A stretch of 33,131 nucleotides of DNA, taken from contig JADFCZ010000045.1 in NCBI GenBank assembly GCA_018263295.1, positions 1 to 33,131 on the forward strand. The letters are read 5' to 3'. The position numbers were made by a program, and so were the translations under genes. The notes under the pieces are model-generated. The model saw nothing but the letters and a program-made list of their open reading frames with translations. It was not told where the DNA came from and made no database searches. Within the stretch, counting starts at the first letter, position 1; the number at the start of each line of letters is the position of its first letter. Positions 8,721-18,683 of this stretch are shown here, one piece after another. Origin of the DNA: Conexibacter sp. Its GTDB lineage: Bacteria > Actinomycetota > Thermoleophilia > Solirubrobacterales > 70-9.

Positions 8721-8842
8721 GCGCGGATTATCGTGGGTGAGCGCGGATGCGGTCGAACTGGAACATGGCTGTTCCACCCCTGATAGCGTCCGCCGACGCA
8801 CGGCCCCGGGGAGGGGTACCACGCAATGGAGGAGAGACCATC
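8721..8842. promoter_or_regulatory. Divergent promoter region with inverted repeat, GH31 / secreted hydrolase
   Basis: The - strand has GATAAT (8732-8727) six bases before the GH31 ATG, a leaderless -10. The + strand has TAGCGT (8784-8789) within GATAGCGTC, a motif seen before two other genes in this window, about 53 bases before the TTG start at 8843. A perfect 7-bp inverted repeat with a 4-base centre, TGGAACATGGCTGTTCCA (8759-8776), lies eight bases upstream of TAGCGT, where a -35 element would be, and could be an operator shared by both genes. GGAGGAGAG at 8828-8836 is the ribosome-binding site for the rightward gene. Confidence 0.45.
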
Positions 8843-11383
8843 TTGACCAGGACCGCCCGCTTGCTCGTTTCGCTGCTGGTTCTCTCGATCTGCGCGGTGT
8901 TCGCTGCGCCGGCGATCGCCGACTCTCCGACGCCGTCCAGGAGCAGCAAGAAGGCATCGCTGAAGATCGTCAGCGACAGCCAGCGGGGCATCCTCGAGAG
9001 CGGCGTCGAGGTTCAGGTCAAGGCGAAGGGCAAGCTCGCCAGAAAGGCGAAGAAGGGCAAGAGGGTCGAAGTGAAGCTCAAGCTCACCTCCAGCACCTTC
9101 GACACCGAGCGGGCCGGGCGGTTGGCTGATCCGGAGAAGGTCAGGCTCTCGAAGGGAGGCAGGGGCTCCCTTGAGATCGAGCTCTCCGCCGACGGCAAAT
9201 CGCAGGTTGCGAGTTGCGAAGGGCGGACTCTCATCGCCTCCGGACGGGGCGCAACGGCGAAGCGCCGTCTCACTCGCGACACCTCCGCCTGCAAGCCGAA
9301 GCCGATCGACCTGAGCCGAGCCGCCGAGTGCGACTTCATCGGCGATCAGGGCAGCTCCCGCTGCATGCTGCCGTTCCCCGACGACTACTACACGGTCGCC
9401 GACGACTCCACGGCCACCGGGCGCCGAATCGATTTCACTTCGAGTGCGATGCCGGCGAACTCATCCGACGTCCACATGGACGCGGCGCCCTACGAAGGCA
9501 ACGACGGCTTTAGTCCCGGCCAGGCGATGGTTGTGCGCGTACCCGGCCTCGACAACCCGGACGCTCTGGAGGAGACGAATCCAGTCGGCCTTCGCAAGCT
9601 CGGCAAATACTCGAAGAAGGGCGCCCCGATCGTGGTCATCGATGCGACCACGGGCGAGCGCTGGCCGATCTGGGCCGAGATCGACTCGAACGCGACCTCG
9701 CCCGCGGACACGGCGGTCCTGATCCACCCATCGGAGAACTTCACCGGCGGTCACCGCTACATCGTCGCGATGCGCAAGCTCAAGGATTCGAGCGGGCAGA
9801 CGCTCGCAGCGCCTGAAGGCTTCCGCTACTACCGCGACGACCTGCCCTCGAGCGAGGGGCCCATCAACGACCAGCGTGGACGCTTCGAGAACGTGTTCAA
9901 GAAGCTGCGCAAGGCGGACATCAAGCGCCGGAACCTCTACCTAGCCTGGGACTTCACCGTGGCCAGCGACGGGAACATCGCCAAGAACGTGCTGGCGATG
10001 CGGAACGAGGCCTTCGCCGATCTCGGCGACACCGACCTCGGCGACGGGATCGTCGAGGGTGAATCTCCCGAGTTCGAGGTGACTTCGGTCCAGAACTACG
10101 AGCCGAGCGCCACGGATCCCAACACCCCGTTGCCGGATGACGACGACATGGCGCGACGGGTCCAGGGCACGTTCACCGTCCCCTGCTACATGACCGACCC
10201 CGCGGGCCCCGAGCCCGCGTGCGGACCGGGATCGCGCCTGAACCTCGACTCGAACGGGGTGCCGCAGCAGAACGGGACCTGGACGGCGAACTTCAACTGC
10301 ATGATCCCGTACGCGGCATTGACCACGCCGGCGCGGCCGACGATCTACGGCCACGGCCTGCTCGGGAGCGCCGGGGAGGGCACGTCGAGCCCGCAGAAGA
10401 CGCTCGGCAACACCCACGGAATCATGGATTGCGCGACCGACGAGATCGGGATGGCGAATGCCGACATCGGCAACACGATCGGGATCCTCCAGAACATGAG
10501 CGACTTCCCCGAGCTGGCAGACCGGCTCCAGCAGGGGATGCTCAACGGCCTCTACCTCGGTCGCCTTCTGGTCAGCCCCCAGGGTTTCGTCAGCGAGGAC
10601 GCCTTCCGGGTCGACGACGAGGGGCCGGTCGACGAGACCAACCCGCCGGTGATCGACACGTCGAACCTGTACTACAACGGCAACAGCCAGGGCGCCATCT
10701 TCGGCGGCGCGCTGACCGCGGTCGCCCCCGACTTCACCCGGGCCTCGCTCGGCGTCGGCGGGATGAACTACTCGGTCCTGCTGAACCGCTCGGTCGATTT
10801 CGACACCTACGCGGCGTTCCTCGATCCGGCCTACCCGGACGAGCTCTCCCAGCAGCTCGTCCTCTCGATGGTCCAGATGCTCTGGGACCGCGGCGAGTCC
10901 AACGGCTACGCCAACGTCGTCACCGACAACCCGCTGCCGGAGACACCGGCGCATGAGCTGCTCATGAACATCGGGGTCGGCGATCACCAGGTCACCAACT
11001 TCTCCGCCGAGAACATGGCGCGTACCGTCGGTGCCGGGATCCACAAGCCGATCGTCTACGACGGCCGCTGGCCCGGCGTCAACGTCGGCTGGAACCTCCC
11101 GGAGATGACCTACCCGTGGACCGACTCCGCGCTCGTCTACTGGGACCCGGGCCCGGTCCGGGACGATCCCCTCTCCGCCGATCCCGCCGACGTCCTCGGC
11201 ACCGATGTGCCGCCGATCGAGAACATCCCGAACCGGACCGGAGAGGACCCGCACGAGAATCCGCGGCGGACCGCCGCCGAGCAGCAGATGGTGTCCGACT
11301 TCCTGCGCCCGAACGCGCAGAGCGCCATCACCGACACCTGTGGCGGGGACCCCTGCTACGACTACACGTTCGGCGGTCCCTGA
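8843..11383 (+). CDS. Large secreted protein with alpha/beta-hydrolase (lipase-like) domain
   Basis: An 846-residue exported protein. The start is the TTG at 8843, seven bases after a GGAGGAGAG site; it begins the signal peptide TRTARLLVSLLVLSICAVFAAPAIA. Residues ~35-110 are Lys-rich and look like a small beta-domain. A central domain contains PFPDDYYTVAD, then IHPSENFTGGHRYIVAMRKL, reminiscent of the Ig-like N-terminal region of large bacterial lipases. The C-terminal part has YGHGLLGS (His504) and the nucleophile elbow GNSQG with Ser615, followed by GGALTAVAP, as in an alpha/beta-hydrolase. Two Cys pairs occur near the end. I do not recognise a named family; an extracellular esterase or lipase is the best guess. 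It is divergent from the secreted GH31 gene and shares its control region. Confidence 0.8.
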   Translation: MTRTARLLVSLLVLSICAVFAAPAIADSPTPSRSSKKASLKIVSDSQRGILESGVEVQVKAKGKLARKAKKGKRVEVKLKLTSSTFDTERAGRLADPEKVRLSKGGRGSLEIELSADGKSQVASCEGRTLIASGRGATAKRRLTRDTSACKPKPIDLSRAAECDFIGDQGSSRCMLPFPDDYYTVADDSTATGRRIDFTSSAMPANSSDVHMDAAPYEGNDGFSPGQAMVVRVPGLDNPDALEETNPVGLRKLGKYSKKGAPIVVIDATTGERWPIWAEIDSNATSPADTAVLIHPSENFTGGHRYIVAMRKLKDSSGQTLAAPEGFRYYRDDLPSSEGPINDQRGRFENVFKKLRKADIKRRNLYLAWDFTVASDGNIAKNVLAMRNEAFADLGDTDLGDGIVEGESPEFEVTSVQNYEPSATDPNTPLPDDDDMARRVQGTFTVPCYMTDPAGPEPACGPGSRLNLDSNGVPQQNGTWTANFNCMIPYAALTTPARPTIYGHGLLGSAGEGTSSPQKTLGNTHGIMDCATDEIGMANADIGNTIGILQNMSDFPELADRLQQGMLNGLYLGRLLVSPQGFVSEDAFRVDDEGPVDETNPPVIDTSNLYYNGNSQGAIFGGALTAVAPDFTRASLGVGGMNYSVLLNRSVDFDTYAAFLDPAYPDELSQQLVLSMVQMLWDRGESNGYANVVTDNPLPETPAHELLMNIGVGDHQVTNFSAENMARTVGAGIHKPIVYDGRWPGVNVGWNLPEMTYPWTDSALVYWDPGPVRDDPLSADPADVLGTDVPPIENIPNRTGEDPHENPRRTAAEQQMVSDFLRPNAQSAITDTCGGDPCYDYTFGGP

Positions 11384-11586
11384 ACAACCCGAGGGAATGC
11401 TCCGGCTTCGTGGAGATTTCCGTTTCCAGGGGGTTTGCTGCTAACGTGCCCGGCGTCGGGTTGCCTCGAGTTCATCGAACGGCGCCCGAGAGGTTCTAAG
11501 TTTCTCGCTACTTTCGGCTGACTGCCGAGCGTTTTCGGGGCCGACGAATCTCCGAAAAGAACAACGCTCAAAGGAGCAGCAGAAGA
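11384..11586 (+). promoter_or_regulatory. Promoter and structured leader of the DEAD-box helicase gene
   Basis: A 203-bp gap without a gene. TACTTT (11509-11514) is a possible -10, giving a leader of about 65 nt. The leader holds a hairpin: TTTTCGG (11532-11538) pairs perfectly with CCGAAAA (11552-11558) around a 13-nt loop, and AGCG (11528-11531) can pair with CGCT (11565-11568) below a one-sided bulge. The ribosome-binding site AAGGAG (11571-11576) follows directly. A short weak hairpin (11400-11416) just after the upstream gene could help termination. Nothing else stands out. Confidence 0.4.
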
Positions 11587-12882
11587 ATGAGTAAGACCTT
11601 CGCCGATCTCGGCGTGTCCAAAGCCGTGGCGAGCGCGCTCGCCGACCGCGGCATCGAATCCCCCTTCCCCGTCCAGCGGCTCGTGATCGAAGACGTGCTC
11701 GACGGCCGCGACGTGCTCGTGCAGTCGCCGACCGGCTCGGGCAAGACCCTCGCTTTCGGCGTCCCGCTCGTCGACCTGATCGCCGCCGACTCGCGCCGCC
11801 CCGCGGCGCTGGTGCTGGCTCCGACCCGCGAGCTGGCCCGCCAGATCGTCGACGAGCTCCACACGATCGCCCGCGCCCGCGCGCTCAAGGTCGAGGTCGT
11901 CTACGGCGGCGTCGGCATGGAGCCGCAGATCCGCAAGGCCCCGAAGGCGCACATCCTGGTCGCCACTCCGGGCCGGCTCGAGGACCTCCTGCAGCGCCGC
12001 GCGCTGACGCTCGGGAACGTCCGCGCCCTCGTCCTCGACGAGGCGGACCGGATGCTCGACATGGGCTTCAAGCCCGCCGTCGACCGGATCGTCGCCAAGA
12101 TCCCCGCCGATCGCCAGACACTCTTCTTCTCCGCCACCCTCGAGGGTGCCGCGGGGAAGGTCGCCGCGGCTTACACCCGCGACGCCCGCCGGCACGTCCA
12201 CGCTCCGAAGCCGGAGGGTGGGCGTGCGGCGATCAGCCATCGCTTCTTCGAGTCCCCGAGCCAGGCCGGCAAGGTCGACCTGCTCGTCGACGAGCTCGAT
12301 GCCCGCGATCGCGGCCGCACGCTCGTCTTCGTCCGCACCAAGCGCGGCGCCGACCGGCTCGTCAAGAAGCTCCGCACCCGTGACGTCGAGGCCGTCGCCA
12401 TGCACGGCGACAAGTCGCAGTCGCAGCGCCAGAAGGCCCTCGCGCGCTTCGAGCGCGGCGAGGTGACGGTGCTGATCGCGACCGACGTCGCCGCCCGCGG
12501 GATCGACGTCCCCGAGGTCACGCACGTCATCAACTTCGACGTGCCCGAGGACGGCGACGCCTACACGCACCGCGTCGGGCGCACCGGCCGCGCGGGTGCG
12601 ACCGGCTCGGCGGTCACGTACGTGCTCGCCGACCAGGTCCACGACGTCCGGGCGATGGCCCGGACGCTCGGCCTCGCCGGTGAGTTCGAGCGCCGCGAAG
12701 GCGCCGGGAAGGGCTCGCCTCCTCCGCGCGAGGAGCAGGGCCGCAACAAGAACCGCAACGGCAACGGCCGGGGGCCGAACTCCCACCGCCCGCCGAACGC
12801 TCGCAAGAACAAGCAGGGCGGCGGCGGTTCGACCGGTCCCCGCGGCCGGCGACGGCGCCCGCGCCAGGCCGCCCGCGGCTAG
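11587..12882 (+). CDS. DEAD-box ATP-dependent RNA helicase (RhlE/CsdA-like)
   Basis: A 431-residue RNA helicase with all core motifs in order: Q motif region (PFPVQ, 26-30), Walker A SPTGSGKT (47-54), PTRELARQI, TPGRL, the DEAD box at 151-154, SAT at 182-184, then in the second RecA domain the TDVAARGIDVP and HRVGRTGRAG motifs. The last ~45 residues are a low-complexity basic tail rich in Arg, Asn and Gly (GNGRGPNSHRPP, GRRRRPRQ), typical of RNA-binding tails. The family unwinds short RNA duplexes with ATP, in ribosome assembly, mRNA decay or cold adaptation. It has an AAGGAG ribosome-binding site after a hairpin-containing leader, which could mean temperature or autogenous control. It converges with the sigma-factor gene 22 bp away. 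Confidence 0.93.
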   Translation: MSKTFADLGVSKAVASALADRGIESPFPVQRLVIEDVLDGRDVLVQSPTGSGKTLAFGVPLVDLIAADSRRPAALVLAPTRELARQIVDELHTIARARALKVEVVYGGVGMEPQIRKAPKAHILVATPGRLEDLLQRRALTLGNVRALVLDEADRMLDMGFKPAVDRIVAKIPADRQTLFFSATLEGAAGKVAAAYTRDARRHVHAPKPEGGRAAISHRFFESPSQAGKVDLLVDELDARDRGRTLVFVRTKRGADRLVKKLRTRDVEAVAMHGDKSQSQRQKALARFERGEVTVLIATDVAARGIDVPEVTHVINFDVPEDGDAYTHRVGRTGRAGATGSAVTYVLADQVHDVRAMARTLGLAGEFERREGAGKGSPPPREEQGRNKNRNGNGRGPNSHRPPNARKNKQGGGGSTGPRGRRRRPRQAARG

Positions 12883-12904
12883 GCCCTCCGCCCAAACGCC
12901 CCGG

Positions 12905-13666
12905 CTACGCGGCCTCGGCCAGCTCGTCGCCGCCGCCGACGGCCGCGAGCAGCTTCTGCAGGGCGGCGTTGAGCGTTCGCGACACCTGCATCTGCGAGAT
13001 CCCGATCCGGGCGCCGATCTCGCGCTGGGTCAGGCCCTCGTGGAACCGTAGGTGGAGCGCCTGCCGCTCCCGCGGCCGCAGCGGCGCCGTGCCGGCGGCG
13101 AGGTTGTCCTCGATCAGGGCGAAGCCGCCGTCGTCGGTCCCGAGCGTCTCGACGAGCGGCGTCGGGTCGTCCTCGATCCGCATCGTCGCCGCGTCGAGCG
13201 ACATCGGCCGCCGGGTCCGCTCGGCGTAGAGGGCCTCGAGCACCTCGGTCTCGGTCAGCCCGGCCCGGGCCGCGATCGCGCCGACGGTCGGCGCCCGCCC
13301 CGACTCGGCGCGGAGCACGCGCACGACCTGGTCGATCCGCGCCGAACGCTCCTGCAGGCCGCGCGGCAGGCGCACCGTCCACGAGTTGTCGCGGAAGTGG
13401 TGCCGGAGCTCGCCGAGGATCGTCGGCGCGGCGAAGGCGACGAAGTCGGCGCTGCGTTCGGGGTCGTAGCGGTCGAGCGCCTTCAGCAGCCCGAGGCAGG
13501 CGACCTGGACGAGATCCTCGACGGCCTCGGCGCCGCCGCGGTAGCGGAGGGCGAGGGAGCGGGCGAGCGGCATGAAGCGCTCGACGAGCTCCTCACGGAT
13601 CCTGGGGTCGCGCGTCTCCGCGAACCGCTTCAGCAGCAGACGTTCGTCCTGGGTGGGAGTGCTCAA
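12905..13666 (-). CDS. SigB/SigF-family RNA polymerase sigma factor
   Basis: A 253-residue group 3 sigma factor. Region 2 includes EDLVQVACLGLLKALDRYDP and the -10 recognition segment FVAFAAPTILGELRHHFRD; region 3 follows with the family-typical RLPRGLQE; region 4 is a helix-turn-helix (LTQREIGARIGISQMQVSRTL). This is the architecture of general-stress and sporulation SigB/SigF/SigG proteins in Actinomycetota and Firmicutes. No anti-sigma factor or anti-anti-sigma gene is adjacent, unlike many sigB loci. The start is TTG (13666) with GAAAGG as a modest Shine-Dalgarno eight bases upstream. Both lie in a small perfect hairpin (separate entry), so translation may be controlled. It is downstream of and on the same strand as the secreted PHP-hydrolase gene with a 92-bp gap. 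Confidence 0.9.
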   Translation of the reverse strand: MSTPTQDERLLLKRFAETRDPRIREELVERFMPLARSLALRYRGGAEAVEDLVQVACLGLLKALDRYDPERSADFVAFAAPTILGELRHHFRDNSWTVRLPRGLQERSARIDQVVRVLRAESGRAPTVGAIAARAGLTETEVLEALYAERTRRPMSLDAATMRIEDDPTPLVETLGTDDGGFALIEDNLAAGTAPLRPRERQALHLRFHEGLTQREIGARIGISQMQVSRTLNAALQKLLAAVGGGDELAEAA

Positions 13667-13677
13667 GGCTTTGCCTT
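13664..13677 (-). promoter_or_regulatory. Hairpin over the Shine-Dalgarno and UUG start of the sigma factor
   Basis: On the transcribed strand AAGGC-AAA-GCCTT (13677-13665) is a perfect 5-bp stem with a 3-nt loop. The 5' arm contains the AAGG of the Shine-Dalgarno and the 3' arm runs into the UUG start codon (13666-13664). Folding would hide both signals. Whether the stem is stable enough to act in the cell is unknown. Confidence 0.4.
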
Positions 13678-13758
13678 TCTGTCTCGCTCAACGCGATGAC
13701 GAGGCCCCTCCCATCCAATTCACCTGCGACTTGGGCGCCGGATGCTAGCGATTCGCCG

Positions 13759-15750
13759 TCAGCCCCTGCGGACGAGCTTGACCCGGACGCTCTCGACGAC
13801 CGCCTTCCCGTCGGTCGGGATGAACTCGAGCTTCGCCTTGACCTTCGCGGAACCGCGCTTGCGGATCTTCTTGGCGAGATCGGGCTCGGGCCTGACCCGC
13901 GGCTTCAGCGTCGCAGGCCCGTTCGAGTGCTTCTTGACGGTGTCGAGGTTCTTGCCGGAGAGGACGACCTTGCCGGCGTCGGAGGTCTCGACCGGCAGCA
14001 CGGCGGTGCCGTTGCCGGTGTTGCGCTGAGCCTTCCCGACCGCGAACCGGGTGAACCAGATCGGGCTCGAGTAGGCCTCGACGAAGTCGGTGCCGCCATT
14101 GGCGCGAATCACCTCCAGCGAGTAGCGCCCGGGTTCGTCGGTCTCGTACTCCTCGGAGGTGCCGTCGCCGGTGAACGGGACGGTGTCGACGGCGATCCCA
14201 TCGCACAGGATCAGCAGGCTCCAGACCCCCGGCCGGCCGCCGGTCGTGGCGCCGCTCACCGATGCGTCCAGCTTCAGCGAGCCCCCGGCCACGGTGTCGC
14301 CGATCATCCCTTCGCTTCCCTCCGGCGTCGCCGCCTCGAGCGAGATGTCGGGACCGTCGGCGCCGAACGGCTTCACGTAGGTGCGGTCGGCCTTGACGGC
14401 GGCGACGATCGCGTCGCGGCTGAGCCCGTCGGCGTGGACGACCGTCGCGCCCTGACCGACCGGCGAGATCGGATCCGCGTCCGCGCGGTGGGCGTCGCTC
14501 GAGCCGACCGCGGCGACGTGAACGCCGCTGTCGAGCACGTGCTCGTAGTACTCGATCGCGTCGGCGGTGAACGGCAGCCCGCCCTGCAGTGCTCCGATCG
14601 AGTTCGCGATCTCGACTGCGTCGAGGCGCTTGAACCCGGTTTCGTCATCGCTGTAACCCCAGGCGCAGCCACGGCAGCTTGCGGGGGCGTCGCGGAAATA
14701 GGCCGGGTGGTTGATCTGCGTCCAGCCGCCGCCGTCGTTGGTGCCCTTGAACTGCTTCTTCGGGCGAGTCGCGTTCTGCGCCTTGACCAGCTCCGAGTCG
14801 TCGATCTGGGAGTCGGGTGAGCTCTCGGTGTAGACGGGGCCGCCGCGGAAGTCGGCGAAGTTGCCGCTGCCCTGGTTGTTCCAGTGGCCCCTGTAGGTCG
14901 TCACCTCGACGCCGGGGATCACGAGGTCGTTGGGGTAGGCGCCGGCCTGCGACTTCATGTCGTCGTGGGCGACGTTGTTGTTGTGATCGACCAGGGTGAT
15001 GAAGTCGAGACCGGCGCCGCCGGTCCCGAAAGCCGCGGCGAACGTATCCGTCATGGGCGCGTTGCCGGGCTCCTGCTCCCCGTGGACGTGGAGGTCGCCG
15101 GTGTACCAGCCGGGAGTCGAGTTGACGGTCGCTGCCGGCGGACCGCTGGGCGAGTAGGGAGCGTCGCTCCATGCCGCGTCGCTGCTGGTCAGGACCTGGA
15201 CGTGGAAGTGGATGCCGTCGGTGTCGGAGGGGTCGACGTAGGCGATGCCGAGTTCGACGGCCCAATCGCCGGCTGGAATCGGTCCGGGTTGGTAGGCACG
15301 GGTGGTGAAGCCGTCGACGAACGCTTTCCTGTTGCTGTCGTAAACGGCCTCGGCGGTGAAGCCGTTCTCGGCGATCGCGAGATTCTTGACGGCGCTGCCG
15401 CTCCAGCCGCGGCGATCGGTCTGCTCCCAGACGGGCGAGGAGCCGTCGGCCTTCGGCTGGTAGACGCCCATGTCGAGGGTGTTCGGGCTGCCGCCGCAAC
15501 CGCCGTCGGGCTGGTCGTAGGAGTAGCGGATCTGGATGCCGGTGGTTCCGGCGGGGACCGCGAACGGGATCTGCAGGTAGCCGCCGGTTCGGCTCGAGGC
15601 GAGGTCGCCCTGGACGTCGATGACCTCGTTCATGCCGGTGCCGGCGGTGCCGGGCAGGCCGCAATCGGTCGCGGTCGCAACCGAGGGCGCGAGCAGGCAG
15701 GCGGCCACTCCCGCCAGCAGTCCGCAACCGATCCTGGTCCGTCCGTTCAT
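13759..15750 (-). CDS. Secreted CehA/McbA-family PHP metallohydrolase
   Basis: A 663-residue exported protein with a signal peptide (GCGLLAGVAACLLAPSVATA). The central PHP-type domain has GDLHVH with His221 and His223, LVDHN with Asp255-His256, Glu282 in GVEVTTY, and GSSDAHR with Asp419 and His421, a full set of metal ligands in the expected order. This places it in the CehA/McbA group, named after a carbaryl hydrolase, although most members have unknown substrates (phosphoesters or carbamates). Before it is a beta-sandwich of about 200 residues; after it an Ig-like segment and a Lys-rich end. The ATG has an AAGGGAA ribosome-binding site, and TACCTT (15797-15792) is a possible -10. The activity cannot be named from sequence. 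Confidence 0.85.
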   Translation of the reverse strand: MNGRTRIGCGLLAGVAACLLAPSVATATDCGLPGTAGTGMNEVIDVQGDLASSRTGGYLQIPFAVPAGTTGIQIRYSYDQPDGGCGGSPNTLDMGVYQPKADGSSPVWEQTDRRGWSGSAVKNLAIAENGFTAEAVYDSNRKAFVDGFTTRAYQPGPIPAGDWAVELGIAYVDPSDTDGIHFHVQVLTSSDAAWSDAPYSPSGPPAATVNSTPGWYTGDLHVHGEQEPGNAPMTDTFAAAFGTGGAGLDFITLVDHNNNVAHDDMKSQAGAYPNDLVIPGVEVTTYRGHWNNQGSGNFADFRGGPVYTESSPDSQIDDSELVKAQNATRPKKQFKGTNDGGGWTQINHPAYFRDAPASCRGCAWGYSDDETGFKRLDAVEIANSIGALQGGLPFTADAIEYYEHVLDSGVHVAAVGSSDAHRADADPISPVGQGATVVHADGLSRDAIVAAVKADRTYVKPFGADGPDISLEAATPEGSEGMIGDTVAGGSLKLDASVSGATTGGRPGVWSLLILCDGIAVDTVPFTGDGTSEEYETDEPGRYSLEVIRANGGTDFVEAYSSPIWFTRFAVGKAQRNTGNGTAVLPVETSDAGKVVLSGKNLDTVKKHSNGPATLKPRVRPEPDLAKKIRKRGSAKVKAKLEFIPTDGKAVVESVRVKLVRRG

Positions 15751-15865
15751 CCGCGCAATTCCCTTCAGATCCGTACCCGATGGACCGGGGCAAGGTAGCA
15801 GCGGCGTGAGGCCCCGACGCCGGTACCGGGCGCCGTCGCAGCGGCTAGGGTACGGCCGAGGTCAG
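15751..15865. promoter_or_regulatory. Divergent promoter region, PHP hydrolase / lysyl-oxidase-like gene
   Basis: A 115-bp gap between divergent genes. Leftward: TACCTT (15797-15792) with about 40 nt leader to the ATG at 15750. Rightward: TAGGGT (15846-15851), 14 bases before the GTG at 15866. The rightward gene has only a weak GAGGTCAG as ribosome-binding site. Calls are by similarity to the other TAnnnT boxes in the window. Confidence 0.4.
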
Positions 15866-16704
15866 GTGGTCAGGGCTCTGCGACTTCTCGTCATCGTTGC
15901 CGCGTCGATCGGGGTCGCGGCGCTCGCGCTCGTGGCGTCCGGCTCCGCCGCCCCGGAGCAGCGACCGATCGCGAAGAAGAACCCCTGTGAGACGCCGTCG
16001 ATCCGCAAGCAGCGCGGCCTCCGCTGCCCCGACCTGAAGATGGCGCGTCCGACCGACCTCGAGGCCGACCGCGCGCAAGGCCACGCGGTGCTCCGGGCCA
16101 CCAGCTCGATCGACAGCGTCGGTCGCGGCCCGGCCGAGCTGCATGGGCGGCGGACCCGGCCCCGGAACATGGTCGCCGTGCAGCGGATTCCGAAGAAGGG
16201 CGGCGGCAAGGCCGAGTTCCGGACCAAGGCCCGCCTGCGCTTCAAGCGGATCCCCGGCCAGGGCCGCTACTGGAAGTGGGTCGACGCCGCGCGCTTCGAG
16301 CTCTGGAGCCTCGACCGCGAGGGTCGCCGCAAGCGCCGGATAACGACCGGCGAGAAGCAGATCTACTGCCTCCGCGACCTCGTTCGCACCCACCCGGGAT
16401 TGCCGCACTCGCCGCCGAACATGGTCTATCCGGGCTGCAGCCAGGACGGCAGCACCCGGCGGGTCACGCTCGGGACCAGCGTCGGCTGGTCGGACGTTTA
16501 CCCGGCGAGCTACTACGAGCAGTACGTCGAGCTCGACGACGTGAACCGGAAGGGCTGTTACGCGCTCGTCCACATCGCCGATCCGAAGAACGACATCCTC
16601 GAGCTGAACGAGGACAACAACCGCTCCTCGAAGGTCGTCTACCTGAAGCCGAACGGCCGGTACGTGCCCGGACGCTGCGAGGGCGTCCGCGACCGCGGGC
16701 TCGG

Positions 16705-16708
<4 letters not shown>
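15866..16708 (+). CDS. Secreted lysyl-oxidase-like protein lacking the copper histidines
   Basis: A 280-residue exported protein; the GTG start begins a signal peptide ([24 protein letters not shown]). The C-terminal half matches the bacterial lysyl oxidase fold: [10 protein letters not shown], a Cys-containing loop, [23 protein letters not shown] and [16 protein letters not shown], which correspond to the family's FCLxD, QGIsxGWxDxY, IDIT and NPxxxxxExxxxNN blocks. Lys164 and Tyr212 are in the positions that form the lysyl-tyrosylquinone cofactor in true lysyl oxidases. The preceding block, normally HxHWHF, reads RYWKWV here (135-138 = YWKW), so no copper histidine remains. It is therefore probably not an active amine oxidase, or uses a different site. 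Its stop codon overlaps the convergent typA stop in a shared CTAG. Confidence 0.72.
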
Positions 16709-18564
<1,856 letters not shown>

Positions 18565-18683
18565 GGGGCGCGGGATGGTACGGGTCGGGTCCGGGAACGC
18601 AGGTTCGCCCCGATTCGTGCAATATGTGGAAGACCTTCTCCGCTTCAAATCACGAACCGCACGAACCGCCAGGGGGTTCCGTC
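18565..18683. promoter_or_regulatory. Divergent promoter region typA / MMPL, with tandem 9-bp repeat
   Basis: A 119-bp gap. Leftward: TACCAT (18580-18575) ten bases before the typA GTG. Rightward: CAATAT (18620-18625) is AT-rich for this window and may be a -10. ACGAACCGC is repeated in tandem (18652-18660 and 18661-18669) just before AGGGGG (18671-18676), the ribosome-binding site of the TTG start at 18684; its core CGAACC also occurs inverted as GGTTCG at 18602-18607. The repeat could be a regulator site or be fortuitous. Confidence 0.35.

Noticed and set aside
8760-8775. LexA/SOS box in the GH31 / secreted-hydrolase promoter
   Set aside because: GAAC and GTTC are separated by six bases, not the four of the Gram-positive LexA consensus, and the genes are not SOS genes.
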